The notes: generated by a model not told the origin, from the sequence alone. Counted from the stretch's first letter, positions 33,741-43,219 are shown. The stretch is 60,085 nt of DNA from an uncultured Christensenella sp. (GCA_910577875.1 CAJTNY010000008.1:1-60085), one strand, 5' to 3'. Translations and numbers: made by a program.

Positions 33741-34469
33741 CTATATTGCGAAAATGTGTTTACCGATAGTGGTAACTGTCTTTCTGCTGAAAATCCAGGA
33801 ACTTGTTGCCACCGCGGGGTTGTAATAATAAAGACAACCGTAAGTGGGGTCCCAGCCGTTCATAGCGTCGGAAGCGGCGTTCATAGCCGTCTTATCGGGT
33901 TCGAGATTGATTTGTCCGTCGGTAACCGCGGTAAACGCGCCCTTCTGATAAATGACGCCTGAAATGGTGTTGGGGAAACTCGATGATGCGACGCGGTTTA
34001 AAATTACCGCTCCGACGGCAACCTGTCCCGTATAGCTTTCGCCTCGCGCCTCCGCGTAAATACATTTAGCTAACATATACAAGTCCGAATTCGTGTAGTT
34101 GGAACCCGAATTGTTTTTGTCGCCTTCCAGAACTTTAACAGAATCGTTCATTCCTAGCGCCTTATATGTCGCTATGCCTGCAATACCGTCCGCAGTAAGA
34201 CCGTTTTTCCTCTGGAACTTTTTGACCGCCTCGACTGTACCTTTTCCGTAAATACCGTCTACGGCTCCGTTGTAGTAGCCCCAGTTTTTAAGTCTGCGCT
34301 GCAATTCCTTTACTTCGCCGCCGGTGGCACCCTGCCTTAATACCGCAGTCTGCACGTAGGGCATAGAAAGGTAATCTTCGCTTGTTTGTGCCGTACCGAA
34401 TACAGCCGTCGCACTGCCTACGGCGGCAACCGCCATTGCGACTAAGCCTATTCTAAGTGCTTTTTTCAT
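33741..34469 (-). CDS. sleB: Spore cortex-lytic enzyme SleB
   Basis: 242 residues. Signal peptide (about 1-26), a peptidoglycan-binding domain (about 40-105: LQRRLKNWGYYNGAVDGIYG), then the hydrolase_2 (SleB) domain (about 130-242: LAKCIYAEARGESYTGQVAVG with the catalytic Glu, and AILNRV-like AVILNRVASSSFP). It is a lytic transglycosylase that digests muramic-delta-lactam cortex during germination, held inactive with YpeB. sleB-ypeB is the standard pair. GGAGG precedes the ATG. Confidence 0.93.
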   Translation of the reverse strand: MKKALRIGLVAMAVAAVGSATAVFGTAQTSEDYLSMPYVQTAVLRQGATGGEVKELQRRLKNWGYYNGAVDGIYGKGTVEAVKKFQRKNGLTADGIAGIATYKALGMNDSVKVLEGDKNNSGSNYTNSDLYMLAKCIYAEARGESYTGQVAVGAVILNRVASSSFPNTISGVIYQKGAFTAVTDGQINLEPDKTAMNAASDAMNGWDPTYGCLYYYNPAVATSSWIFSRKTVTTIGKHIFAI

Positions 34470-34772
34470 TTTTCCTCCTTGCTCTCCTTACGGCGAGCGT
34501 TTAAACGTTAAACGCGGCGTAAATTTCCGCTGTTGCAATTATTATGAATAATCTCGAAAAAGTTATTCCAAGGCGAAAAAATTTTTTTAAACGCACTTTT
34601 TTTGTCTTTGGTAAATAAAATACTGTAAAAGAATTACAAAATTTTTAAATTTTTTTCATAAAAACACTTGAAATTTAGAAAAATGATAGTATAATATTTT
34701 TTGCGGCTAAGCAGAAAGACGCTTTATCGACCGCAAACAATATAAGCTATAAAAAACGGAGAGGATAAAAAT
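34470..34772. other. Intergenic region with GH16 promoter and 5' UTR hairpin
   Basis: 303 bp between divergent sleB and the GH16 gene, no gene seen. For GH16: TTGAAA (34668-34673), 16 bp, TATAAT (34690-34695). At the expected transcript start lies a hairpin, TTTGCGG (34700-34706) with CCGCAAA (34731-34737), enclosing a smaller AAGC/GCTT stem. No known riboswitch class was recognised. GGAGAGG precedes the TTG start. Confidence 0.55.
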
Positions 34773-36416
34773 TTGAATAATTATCGTAAATCTGATATTT
34801 TAAAGATTTTAACTAAGACGGTTGCGATTTTTATCGCCGTCTTTTCATTGGCCTTTTTCAGTGCGTGCGGATTTTTAAACGGCAACAATTCCGGAACGAC
34901 GGAGGACGAAGTGACTATTTCTCAGTCCGAAGCGACGATAAAAATAGGCGAAAGCGTCACACTCGTCGCGGTATCTTCCGAAAAGAGGGAAATAAAATGG
35001 AGTTCGTCCGACGAGGAAATCGCTGAAGTTGACAACGGAGTCGTTACCGGTTTGCAAGAAGGCGTTGTAACAGTTACTGCGAGCGACGGCAAAAAAATGG
35101 CAAGCTGCGAAGTCACCGTAGTTGCTTTGCCTCCTGCGGTTACGATAGAAATATCTAATTCGAGAGCGGAAATAGAAGAGGGCGAAAGCATTACTCTCAC
35201 CGCGAACGTTTCCGACGGCTCGGAAGTAAGCTGGTCTTCTTCCGATGAAACGGTTGCGACGGTCAGTGAAAACGGATTGGTTACCGCAATAAAAGCGGGT
35301 ACGGCAAACATTACGGCTTCGGGCGGGGGAGTAAGCGCGAAATGCGTAGTTACCGTCGTTCCCGCAGGTACGGATATTCCTTCTGTTACGATAAAATTGT
35401 CTCAGACGAAAGCTGAAATTAAAGCGGGCGCGAGTATTACTCTTACCGCAACCGTTTCCGACGGCTCGGACGTGATTTGGGCTTCTTCGGATAGAAACAT
35501 TGCGTCGGTAGACAGAAACGGCAAAGTTACGGGCATAAAAGCAGGTTTTGCGGATATTACCGCGTCCTGCGGAACCGTAAAAGCAGTTTGCAAAGTCACC
35601 GTTACGGCGGTTACCGAACCCGATCCCGATACACCTGTTAATCCCGATAAAAAACTCGTTTGGAGCGACGAATTCAACGGCGATGCTCTCGATATGTCTA
35701 AATGGGGTTATCAGACGGGGACCCAGGACCATTACGGTGAGTCGTGGGGTCCGTCGGACTGGGGCAACGACGAACAACAGTATTATACCGACGGCGCAAA
35801 CGTAAAAGTTACGGACGGCGCGTTGCAGATAATAGCAAAGCGCGAGAATATGGGTAAAAAAGGCTTTACGTCTTCGAGAATTACGACGCGCGACAAGTTC
35901 AGCAGAACTTTCGGGTATATAGAAGCGAAGATAAAGACTCCCGCAATAGAGGGTATGTGGCCCGCGTTCTGGATGCTTCCTCAGCCTCCGAGCCCCTCCT
36001 CAAGCTTGACGGATTACGGCGGTTGGGCGGCTAACGGTGAAATCGATATTATGGAAGCCAAGGGCAGACTTTTGAATAAAGTCGATACTACGATACACTT
36101 CGGAGGCGAGTGGCCGAATAACACGTATCTTTCGCATGAAACGACGCTTAATTCGAATACCGACGAGTGGCATACTTACGCAGTCGATTGGCGGGCAGAG
36201 TACATTGCGTGGATAGTTGACGGGGAAGAAGTATACAGGCTCGATAATTCTAAGTATTGGAGTTCCGCTTCGAGTTCGGCGAGTGCGCCTTTCGATAAAC
36301 CGTTCTATATTTTATTAAACCTTGCCGTTGGCGGGATGTACGACGGACATAGAAATCCGCCTGCCGATTTCGTTTCGGCTTCTATGTATATCGATTACGT
36401 GCGCGTTTACGAATAA
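34773..36416 (+). CDS. GH16 endo-beta-glucanase (laminarinase-type) with Ig-like repeats
   Basis: 547 residues from TTG 34773. Signal peptide and lipobox-like FFSACG (Cys about 32). Three Big_2-type Ig-like domains follow (about 45-120, 125-200, 205-285; each with VSWSSSDETVATVS-type and GxATITA-type strands). The GH16 catalytic domain (about 295-547) carries the signature GEIDIMEAKG with Glu423 nucleophile, Asp425 and Glu428 acid/base. Likely cleaves beta-1,3 or mixed beta-1,3/1,4-glucans at the cell surface. The following gene is a non-catalytic lipoprotein with similar Ig domains. Confidence 0.92.
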   Translation: MNNYRKSDILKILTKTVAIFIAVFSLAFFSACGFLNGNNSGTTEDEVTISQSEATIKIGESVTLVAVSSEKREIKWSSSDEEIAEVDNGVVTGLQEGVVTVTASDGKKMASCEVTVVALPPAVTIEISNSRAEIEEGESITLTANVSDGSEVSWSSSDETVATVSENGLVTAIKAGTANITASGGGVSAKCVVTVVPAGTDIPSVTIKLSQTKAEIKAGASITLTATVSDGSDVIWASSDRNIASVDRNGKVTGIKAGFADITASCGTVKAVCKVTVTAVTEPDPDTPVNPDKKLVWSDEFNGDALDMSKWGYQTGTQDHYGESWGPSDWGNDEQQYYTDGANVKVTDGALQIIAKRENMGKKGFTSSRITTRDKFSRTFGYIEAKIKTPAIEGMWPAFWMLPQPPSPSSSLTDYGGWAANGEIDIMEAKGRLLNKVDTTIHFGGEWPNNTYLSHETTLNSNTDEWHTYAVDWRAEYIAWIVDGEEVYRLDNSKYWSSASSSASAPFDKPFYILLNLAVGGMYDGHRNPPADFVSASMYIDYVRVYE

Positions 36417-36444
36417 TTAAACCGACTTAAAATTAAATAATCGC

Positions 36445-36518
36445 AAAGGGGTACCCCTTTATGCGTTACCGTGTAACGCATAAAGGGGTACCCCTTTATG
36501 CGTTACCGTGTAACGCAT
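36445..36518. repeat. Duplicated 37-bp double palindrome
   Basis: Two identical head-to-tail 37-bp units (36445-36481, 36482-36518). Each unit is a perfect 16-bp palindrome AAAGGGGTACCCCTTT followed by 9-bp arms ATGCGTTAC / GTAACGCAT around CGT. It lies 28 bp after the GH16 stop and 86 bp before the next gene. It could act as an intercistronic hairpin cluster or a mobile repeat; it lacks a T tract, so it is not a classical terminator. Confidence 0.9.
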
Positions 36519-36604
36519 AAATAAACTTGATTGTTTCAAACTTATTGCAAATCAAAACGGCTTTGCCGTTATGAATATTAAATTTTTTATTGGAGGAAAA
36601 AAAT

Positions 36605-39394
36605 ATGAGAAAGAAGTTTGCCATACTTTTGACGTTTGTTCTTGCTTTTGTTGTCGCGCTTGGCGTCTTGGCCGGCTGTAACAAAAAGAAAGAAGACGTT
36701 ACCGTTGACATACTCAGAACCACGCTTAATCTCGAAACCGGCAAGTCGTTTACGTTAACCGCGACGGCTTCCGACGGTTCCGAAATCGTGTGGTCGACCA
36801 GCAGCGAGGCAGTTGCGACCGTTAACGAAAACGGTAAAGTTACGGGCGTGAGCGCGGGCAAAGCCACCGTTACGGCGAAAGTCAAAGACGGCGATGCAAG
36901 CGCTTCCTGCGAAGTTACCGTAAAAGACCCTATAACGTTTACTTTCAAAAACGAAGCGGGCGATACGATTACCGAAGCTACGGTCGACAGAAACGTCGGG
37001 CCCGTTCAGCTCAGCGCTGAGGCTTCCGACGGCGGAGCTATAATAAACTGGACTTCTTCGGACGAAAAAATCGCGACGGTTTCGGATAAGGGGCTTGTAA
37101 CGGGTCTTCACGAAGGCGAGGCAAATATAACCGCAATCACTGCTAATGCTTCCGCAACGATTAAAGTAACGGTAATCGACTCGTTCGACGGGGTTCATTA
37201 CGATATTAAAACCGCAGGAGAGACCGAAGCCGGCAATTGGTATTATCATTCCAACTCGACGAAAGGTCAGGTTATCAATATCAACCAGGCGGAAGTCCGC
37301 GGAGAGACGATTACTTTCGATTACGACGGTAACTGCAACTGGGACGTAGGCGACGTATTTATCGCCGTTAACAATGCCGATATAAGCGAAGGTTGGCACA
37401 AACTCAATATGACGATTAACTCCGACGTGGTTACGTCTATAACAGTCAACGGAACGCGCGTAAATCTTATCGAAGGCGATAATACCGTATCCGTAGCTTA
37501 CGAACAGAAAGAAGGCGCGGCGGCGGCTCATATTATACTCGGCAACTCGGACGCGCAGACTACTCCCAAGGATATAAGACTCGTTATTAATAACGTAACT
37601 TGGGCGGACTTCACACCCGTAGACCTTGCGGTTCCTTCGTTTACGCTCGATGCGGACAACAACGTCGCAATAACCGATGAAACGAACACCGAAGGCGTTA
37701 AGCAGTATGAAATCGGCTTGTTCACCGAGGAGGGTACTCTCGTTCACAGACAGCCGCTCCTCAGCAAGAACGGTAAACTCGATACGGAAGCTGTTGAAAC
37801 CAACGGCGAATTCATAGTTAAAATCAGAGCCATCGGAAACCTCGGTTACAACGATTCCGACTGGAGCGACGGCAACGATATAACAATCAAAATCGAAAAC
37901 ACGAACATTTCTTACGACCTCAACCCCGGACCCGACCAGAACCGCGGCGCAGGTGCGGCTACGGCGGTAACTTCCGGAAAATGGGAATATTATGCCGTTG
38001 TCGAAGAGGGCGCGGTTTGCAGTTCGGCTAAGTTCAGCGACGGAACCGTGACGTTTAAAGGCAGCAACGGTTGGTCCTGGTACAGCTTGCAGCTGTTCCG
38101 TCACTATGCACAGTTCGACGCAGGCGCTACTCTTCAAATCACGCTTACGATAGAGGCGGATAAATCCGGTAAAGTTACAATCGGCGGAGAAGTCGTCGAG
38201 CTTAAGGAAGGAGAGGCTAAGACCGTTACGGTTTACGTTACCCAGCCGAGCGACACGAGCACTCCCACATTAACGATTGTTTTGGCGGTAATTAAGTCGG
38301 GGCAGACCCCTACGGAAGACTCGCTTCCTACCTATACCGAAATGACGGTTAAAGTTTCAAATGTTCAGGTCAACGAATTCACGCCCGAACAGCTTAAAGC
38401 TCCTTCGATTTCCGTTGAAGGAAAAGAAATAATCATAACCGATACGAACGAAGAAGGCAGAGTAAACGGCTATGAAGTCGGCTTCTTCACCGAAGCAGGC
38501 GGAGAAACGCCCGTAAAGATTGCTACGATTAAAACAGCGGAAGAATTGAAAGCTACCAAACTCGACGCAGGTAATTATACTCTTAAAATAAGAGCTCTTC
38601 CCGCAAGTGTTCTGTACAGCAAGTCCGATTGGTCGGAAAACGGCGCGACGTTCTCTCCCGAAAGCCTCAGCGCTCCGACGCTTGCCGTTGAAGAAAAGGT
38701 AGTGACTATAACCGACACGAACAATGAAGCGGCTAACGTAGGCGGCTATCAGTTAGGCTGGTTCCTTGCCGACAGCGATACTCCCAAATATACGATGAAT
38801 CTGGCAAACGGCGCGACGATTGACGACGGCAAAGTCGAAGCGGGAAGCTATACTCTCAAATTGAAAGCTCTTTCTTCGGGACTGTGGTACTGCGCGTCCG
38901 AATGGTCGGAGGGCGTTGCTTACGAAAAGACCGGCGGCATAGTTATGAATACCTACGAAGCTTCATACGAAACTGTAAAGAACGAAGGCGAAAACGACGG
39001 CGCCCCCAACGACAAGGATTATTGGAAATTATGGTGGGTTCAGGATGCCGGTTGGAATTGCGGTGATGTTGTTAATTTGACGCATAACATCGACAAGGAT
39101 ACCAAAACCCTTGAAATAACATATTCCGGAGGTTCGACAACCTGGTGTACTCAGCTCTTCTATAAAAACAGTAATCTTGAAGAGGATAAAAATTACAAAG
39201 TTACGTTAAATATCAACGTAACGGCGGCATGCAAAGTTAGCATAAACGGCAATGAGAAATCTCTTACCGCAGGCGATAATGCGATAGAGTTTGTTTGGGC
39301 GGCAAAAGGAACGTCGTTCTCTATGCAGATGGGTCAGTCTGCTTCCGATATTACGTTCAAAATCGCTAATGTTGCTTGGACGGAAGTAGAATAA
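36605..39394 (+). CDS. Large Ig-like repeat lipoprotein, probable glycan-binding partner of GH16
   Basis: 929 residues from ATG 36605; GGAGG lies 8 nt upstream, which rules out the TTG 15 bp earlier. Signal peptide with lipobox LAGC (Cys about 25). Two Big_2 domains (about 35-105 and 110-185) resemble those of the GH16 protein. Then come repeated beta-rich modules of two alternating kinds: a carbohydrate-binding-like unit (about 190-340, 450-590, 790-929) with an NVTWADFTP-type boundary strand, and a fibronectin-like unit (about 345-445, 595-690, 695-775; ITDTNEEGRVNGYEVGFF). No catalytic signature seen. Probably a surface glycan-binding protein for the same substrate as the GH16 enzyme. Confidence 0.75.
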   Translation: MRKKFAILLTFVLAFVVALGVLAGCNKKKEDVTVDILRTTLNLETGKSFTLTATASDGSEIVWSTSSEAVATVNENGKVTGVSAGKATVTAKVKDGDASASCEVTVKDPITFTFKNEAGDTITEATVDRNVGPVQLSAEASDGGAIINWTSSDEKIATVSDKGLVTGLHEGEANITAITANASATIKVTVIDSFDGVHYDIKTAGETEAGNWYYHSNSTKGQVININQAEVRGETITFDYDGNCNWDVGDVFIAVNNADISEGWHKLNMTINSDVVTSITVNGTRVNLIEGDNTVSVAYEQKEGAAAAHIILGNSDAQTTPKDIRLVINNVTWADFTPVDLAVPSFTLDADNNVAITDETNTEGVKQYEIGLFTEEGTLVHRQPLLSKNGKLDTEAVETNGEFIVKIRAIGNLGYNDSDWSDGNDITIKIENTNISYDLNPGPDQNRGAGAATAVTSGKWEYYAVVEEGAVCSSAKFSDGTVTFKGSNGWSWYSLQLFRHYAQFDAGATLQITLTIEADKSGKVTIGGEVVELKEGEAKTVTVYVTQPSDTSTPTLTIVLAVIKSGQTPTEDSLPTYTEMTVKVSNVQVNEFTPEQLKAPSISVEGKEIIITDTNEEGRVNGYEVGFFTEAGGETPVKIATIKTAEELKATKLDAGNYTLKIRALPASVLYSKSDWSENGATFSPESLSAPTLAVEEKVVTITDTNNEAANVGGYQLGWFLADSDTPKYTMNLANGATIDDGKVEAGSYTLKLKALSSGLWYCASEWSEGVAYEKTGGIVMNTYEASYETVKNEGENDGAPNDKDYWKLWWVQDAGWNCGDVVNLTHNIDKDTKTLEITYSGGSTTWCTQLFYKNSNLEEDKNYKVTLNINVTAACKVSINGNEKSLTAGDNAIEFVWAAKGTSFSMQMGQSASDITFKIANVAWTEVE

Positions 39395-39417
39395 TAACTA
39401 TACAGTAATTATAACGA

Positions 39418-39446
39418 GGCGCGGGCGAAAGCCCGCGCCGTTATTC
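39418..39446 (+). terminator. Terminator after Ig-like lipoprotein gene
   Basis: GGCGCGGGC and GCCCGCGCC pair around GAAA, followed by GTTATTCTT. Very stable 9-bp GC stem. Confidence 0.8.
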
Positions 39447-39502
39447 TTGCAATTTTTTCTGCCGTGTGGTATAATGAATCCAGTAATCGCTAAATAGAGT
39501 CA

Positions 39503-39574
39503 AATGTATAATTTTGCATAATTTTAAAGTCTATATAATAAATAATTATAAAAAATTTTGAATTTTTATGCAAA
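39503..39574 (+). promoter_or_regulatory. Two ARG-box-like sites (ArgR operators)
   Basis: 39557-39574 contains TGAATTTTTATGCAA, close to the ArgR/AhrC consensus (TGAAT, A/T-rich centre, ATKCA) and ending 5 bp before the -35. 39503-39520 (ATGTATAATTTTGCATA core) is a weaker copy. Arginine-dependent repression of the arg operon is the expected result. No argR gene lies in the window. Confidence 0.6.
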
Positions 39575-39579
39575 TTTGA

Positions 39580-39609
39580 TTGACACGGGGAAACGTCGGG
39601 TAATATAAT
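39580..39609 (+). promoter_or_regulatory. arg operon promoter
   Basis: Consensus TTGACA (39580-39585), 18 bp, consensus TATAAT (39604-39609). Expected start near 39616, giving a leader of about 29 nt with GAGGA before the argG ATG. Confidence 0.85.
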
Positions 39610-39644
39610 CTAAACACAATAAATCAATTTGAGGAAATATTGAA

Positions 39645-40865
39645 ATGGATAAGAAAAACATAAAAAAAGTTGTGTTGGCGTATTCGGGCGGGCTCGACAC
39701 TTCGATTATTATTCCCTGGCTTAAAGAGAATTACAATAACTGCGAAGTAATCGCCGTTGCGGGAAACGTCGGACAGGCGGACGAACTCGACGGACTCGAA
39801 GAGAAAGCGTTGAAGACGGGCGCGTCTAAACTGTACGTGCTCGACCTTACCGACGATTATGCGGATAATTACATAATACCCACCTTGAAAGCGGGGGCGC
39901 TTTACGAGGAGTATTATCTCGGAACGAGCCATGCGCGTCCCTGTATCGGCAAAGCTTTGGCGGAAGTCGCGCTTAAAGAAAAAGCGGATGCGATTGTTCA
40001 CGGCTGTACGGGAAAGGGGAACGACCAGGTGCGTTTCGAACTTGCGATAAAGAGGTTTGCGCCCGATATGCCCGTAATCGCGCCTTGGCGCGAGTGGGAC
40101 ATCAAGTCTCGCGACGAAGAAATCGATTACGCGGAAGCGCACGGCATTCCGCTTAAAATCAACAGGGAAACGAATTATTCCAAGGATAAAAATCTTTGGC
40201 ACCTTTCGCACGAGGGACTCGACCTCGAAGACACGGGCAACGAACCGCAGTATGAAAAAGAAGGTTTTCTCGAAATGGGAGTTTCTCCCTTGAACGCGCC
40301 CGATAAACCGGCTTATGTTGAAATAGAATTCGAAAAGGGCGTGCCGGTCGCGGTAGACGGCGAAAAGATGTCTGCAAAAAACATTATTTATAAGCTCAAC
40401 AAACTCGGCGGCGATAACGGCGTAGGGCTTGTAGACATAGTAGAAAACCGTCTTGTAGGTATGAAATGCAGGGGCGTTTACGAAACTCCGGGCGGTGCGA
40501 TATTGTACAAGGCGCATTCCTATCTCGAATCGCTTTGTCTTGACAAGCTTACTATGCACGAAAAACAGAAGCTTGCAATCACGTTCGGAGAACTCGTTTA
40601 TAACGGTCAGTGGTTTACCCCGCTTCGCGAAGCTTTGAGCGCGTTTGTGGATAAAACGCAGGAAACCGTTACGGGTAAAGTGCGACTTAAACTCTATAAG
40701 GGAAATATAATAAACGCGGGTGCGTGGAGCTGTTATTCGCTTTACAGCGAAGAAATAGCCACGTTCGGCGAAAGCGATTATGACCAAAAGGACGCACAGG
40801 GCTTTATCAATCTTTACGGACTGCCCGTAAAAGTGCAGGCGATTGTCGAAAGCAAGAATAAATAA
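39645..40865 (+). CDS. argG: Argininosuccinate synthase
   Basis: 406 residues, normal length. The P-loop-like AYSGGLDTSIIIPWLKEN is at the N-terminus; other marks are GTSHARPCIGKALAEVA and GCTGKGNDQVRFELA. It joins citrulline and aspartate using ATP, the step before ArgH. First gene of the argGHCJBDF operon behind a strong promoter with ARG boxes. Confidence 0.97.
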   Translation: MDKKNIKKVVLAYSGGLDTSIIIPWLKENYNNCEVIAVAGNVGQADELDGLEEKALKTGASKLYVLDLTDDYADNYIIPTLKAGALYEEYYLGTSHARPCIGKALAEVALKEKADAIVHGCTGKGNDQVRFELAIKRFAPDMPVIAPWREWDIKSRDEEIDYAEAHGIPLKINRETNYSKDKNLWHLSHEGLDLEDTGNEPQYEKEGFLEMGVSPLNAPDKPAYVEIEFEKGVPVAVDGEKMSAKNIIYKLNKLGGDNGVGLVDIVENRLVGMKCRGVYETPGGAILYKAHSYLESLCLDKLTMHEKQKLAITFGELVYNGQWFTPLREALSAFVDKTQETVTGKVRLKLYKGNIINAGAWSCYSLYSEEIATFGESDYDQKDAQGFINLYGLPVKVQAIVESKNK

Positions 40866-40917
40866 CGGAGTTTGTCCTGCTTTACGGCGGGACAAAACGT
40901 TTTACGGAGTTAAAAAA

Positions 40918-42297
40918 ATGGCTAAATTATGGGAGGGACGTAGCTCCGGCGATATAAGCAATACCGCAGACTGTTTCAATTCCTCAATTAAATTCGATAA
41001 AAGGTTATACAGGCAGGATATAGAGGGGAGCATAGCGCACGCGGGGATGCTCGGGGTGTGCGGGATAATTTCATCCGACGATGAGGAAAAGATAATAAAC
41101 GGATTGCGCGGTATATTAAAAGATTTGGATAACGGTTCTCTTAAAATAGACGAAACCGCGGAGGATATTCATACTTTTATAGAACTCGTTCTGACCGAAA
41201 GAATCGGCGAAGCAGGGAAAAAGCTTCATACGGCAAGGAGCCGTAACGATCAGGTAGCGCTCGATTTGAGAATGTACGTAAGGAGCGAAATAGGCTCAAT
41301 AATACAAAAGCTGAAAGCGCTTATATCCGCGGTAACAGATAAAGCGGAGCAGTACAAGTCCTGTATAATGCCTGCGTACACGCATTTGCAGCGCGCCCAG
41401 CCCGTAACTTTCGGTCACTATCTTCTTGCTTATTCGATGATGTTTTTAAGGGATATAGACAGACTTTCGGACTGTAAGAAACGACTTAACGCATCTCCGA
41501 TAGGCTGTTGCGCTTTGGCGGGAACGACCTACGCTACGGACAGGAAATACGAGTCGGAGGTGCTCGGTTTCGATAAAATAGCGATGAACAGTCTGGACGG
41601 AGTGTCGGACAGGGATTTCTGCGTCGAATATTTAAACGCGCTATCGATTATTATGACGCATCTTTCGAGGTTCTCGGAAGAGATTATTCTCTGGTCATCC
41701 TGGGAGTTTAAATTTATAGAATTATCGGACGGGTTTACAACGGGTTCTTCCATTATGCCCCAAAAGAAAAATCCGGATATTGCGGAGCTCGTCCGCGGTA
41801 AGACGGGCAGGGTTTACGGAGATTTGCTTTCCGCGTTGACGATGCTTAAAGGTCTTCCGCTCGCCTATAATAAGGATATGCAGGAGGACAAAGAAGGTCT
41901 GTTTGACGCGTCGGATACGGTTTCGGCTTGTCTTGACGTATTTACGCCTATGATTTCGGAAATGCGGGCGAATACCGCAAATATGCGCAAAGCCGCGGAA
42001 GAAGGTTTCATAAACGCAACAGACCTTGCGGACTATTTAGTCAAAAAGGGTTTGCCGTTCAGAACGGCCTATAAAATCGCGGGACGAATCGTCGCGGAAT
42101 GCGCGGAAATCGGCAAAACACTTGAAACGCTGAGTTTGCAGGAATATAAAAAGCACAGCGAATTATTCGATAACGATTTATATTCGGAAATTTCGCTCGA
42201 AACGTGCGTGAATAAGCGTATTTCCGATGGAGGACCGTCTTTGAAATCGGTAGAAAAACAGATTGAGTTCGTCATGGACGGTTTAAAAAATGTATAA
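40918..42297 (+). CDS. argH: Argininosuccinate lyase
   Basis: 459 residues from ATG 40918 (MAKLWEGRSSGDISNTADCF in part), with ACGGAG upstream; an earlier in-frame start would add 25 untypical residues. The signature GSSIMPQKKNPD is present, as are TARSRNDQVALDLRMYV and the catalytic THLQRAQPVTFGHY region. It cleaves argininosuccinate to arginine and fumarate. It overlaps argC by 8 bp. Confidence 0.97.
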   Translation: MAKLWEGRSSGDISNTADCFNSSIKFDKRLYRQDIEGSIAHAGMLGVCGIISSDDEEKIINGLRGILKDLDNGSLKIDETAEDIHTFIELVLTERIGEAGKKLHTARSRNDQVALDLRMYVRSEIGSIIQKLKALISAVTDKAEQYKSCIMPAYTHLQRAQPVTFGHYLLAYSMMFLRDIDRLSDCKKRLNASPIGCCALAGTTYATDRKYESEVLGFDKIAMNSLDGVSDRDFCVEYLNALSIIMTHLSRFSEEIILWSSWEFKFIELSDGFTTGSSIMPQKKNPDIAELVRGKTGRVYGDLLSALTMLKGLPLAYNKDMQEDKEGLFDASDTVSACLDVFTPMISEMRANTANMRKAAEEGFINATDLADYLVKKGLPFRTAYKIAGRIVAECAEIGKTLETLSLQEYKKHSELFDNDLYSEISLETCVNKRISDGGPSLKSVEKQIEFVMDGLKNV

Positions 42298-43219
42298 AGT
42301 TTTTATTGACGGAAGTGCGGGGACTACGGGACTTCGAATATACGGCAGGCTGTCAGAGCGAGAGGACATAGAGCTATTAACGCTTCCGGATAATTTAAGA
42401 AAGGACGCGTCTGCGAGAGCGGAAAAATTAAATTCGGCGGACATCGTATTTTTATGCCTGCCCGACGACGCGGCGCGCGAAGCGGTCGCAATGCTCGAAA
42501 ATCCGTCTGTCAAAGTCATAGATACGTCCACAGCACACAGGACTGCTTCGGACTGGGAATACGGTTTTCCCGAACTTTCGGGTCGGCTTGAAAAGATTGC
42601 TGCTTCAAAGCGTATAGCAAATCCCGGATGCCACGCGAGCGGGTTTATCGCGCTGATTGAACCGCTTGTCGGTGCGGGAATTTTAAACGCCGGCGCGCAG
42701 CTTTCGTGTTTTTCTATTACCGGTTACACGGGCGGGGGCAAAAAAATGATAGACGATTATGAAGGCGGTCGCCCCGCGCTGTATGACGCTCCGCGTCAAT
42801 ACGGACTGCCGCAGTCGCATAAACATCTGCCCGAAATGCAGAAGATTTGCAAACTCGAACACGCGCCTGCGTTTTGTCCGGTAGTCGCGCCGTATCCGTG
42901 CGGAATGGAAGTTACCGTTCCTCTGTTCGCGGATGATATAATCGGGAGCGCGGAAGATATAAAGGAAGTTTACCGTTCGGTCTATAATAACGGCGTTGTA
43001 AAGTTTGTTTCGGACGACGAAAACGGTTTTCTATCCGCAAACGCGTATTCGGGCAGCGATAGTATGGGCGTTTCGGTTTACGGCAACGAAGAGAGAATAC
43101 TGCTCGTTTCGAGGTTCGACAATCTCGGAAAAGGCGCGAGCGGAGCGGCGATTCAGAATATGAATATTTTACTCGGCAAAGAGCAGACTAAAGGACTTGT
43201 TTTACAGGAGAAACTATGA
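42290..43219 (+). CDS. argC: N-acetyl-gamma-glutamyl-phosphate reductase, short type
   Basis: 309 residues. The length and the N-terminal FIDGSAGTTGLRIYGRL mark the short (type 2) ArgC class rather than the usual 345-residue type. The active-site Cys is in NPGCHASGFIALIEPLV; STAHRT and CFSITGYTGGGKKMID are also present. It reduces N-acetylglutamyl phosphate to the semialdehyde. Starts inside argH and ends overlapping argJ by 4 bp. Confidence 0.94.
   Translation: MYKVFIDGSAGTTGLRIYGRLSEREDIELLTLPDNLRKDASARAEKLNSADIVFLCLPDDAAREAVAMLENPSVKVIDTSTAHRTASDWEYGFPELSGRLEKIAASKRIANPGCHASGFIALIEPLVGAGILNAGAQLSCFSITGYTGGGKKMIDDYEGGRPALYDAPRQYGLPQSHKHLPEMQKICKLEHAPAFCPVVAPYPCGMEVTVPLFADDIIGSAEDIKEVYRSVYNNGVVKFVSDDENGFLSANAYSGSDSMGVSVYGNEERILLVSRFDNLGKGASGAAIQNMNILLGKEQTKGLVLQEKL

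Noticed and set aside
34700..34737. Known riboswitch (preQ1, c-di-GMP, others) before GH16
   Set aside because: Stem sizes and conserved loop bases of the classes I know do not fit; only a plain hairpin can be supported.
36445..36518. Rho-independent terminator after GH16
   Set aside because: Palindromes are followed by ATGCG or ATAAATAAAC rather than a T tract, and the 37-bp unit is duplicated; better described as a repeat.
39624..40895. Long open frame on the minus strand opposite argG (about 420 codons)
   Set aside because: It is the antisense shadow of a clear argG gene; its protein is Phe/Arg/Val-rich without any recognisable domain. The same holds for long frames opposite the Ig-like lipoprotein gene (36755-38137), kdgK (30297-31232), jag (1577-2485) and ypeB (33054-33962).
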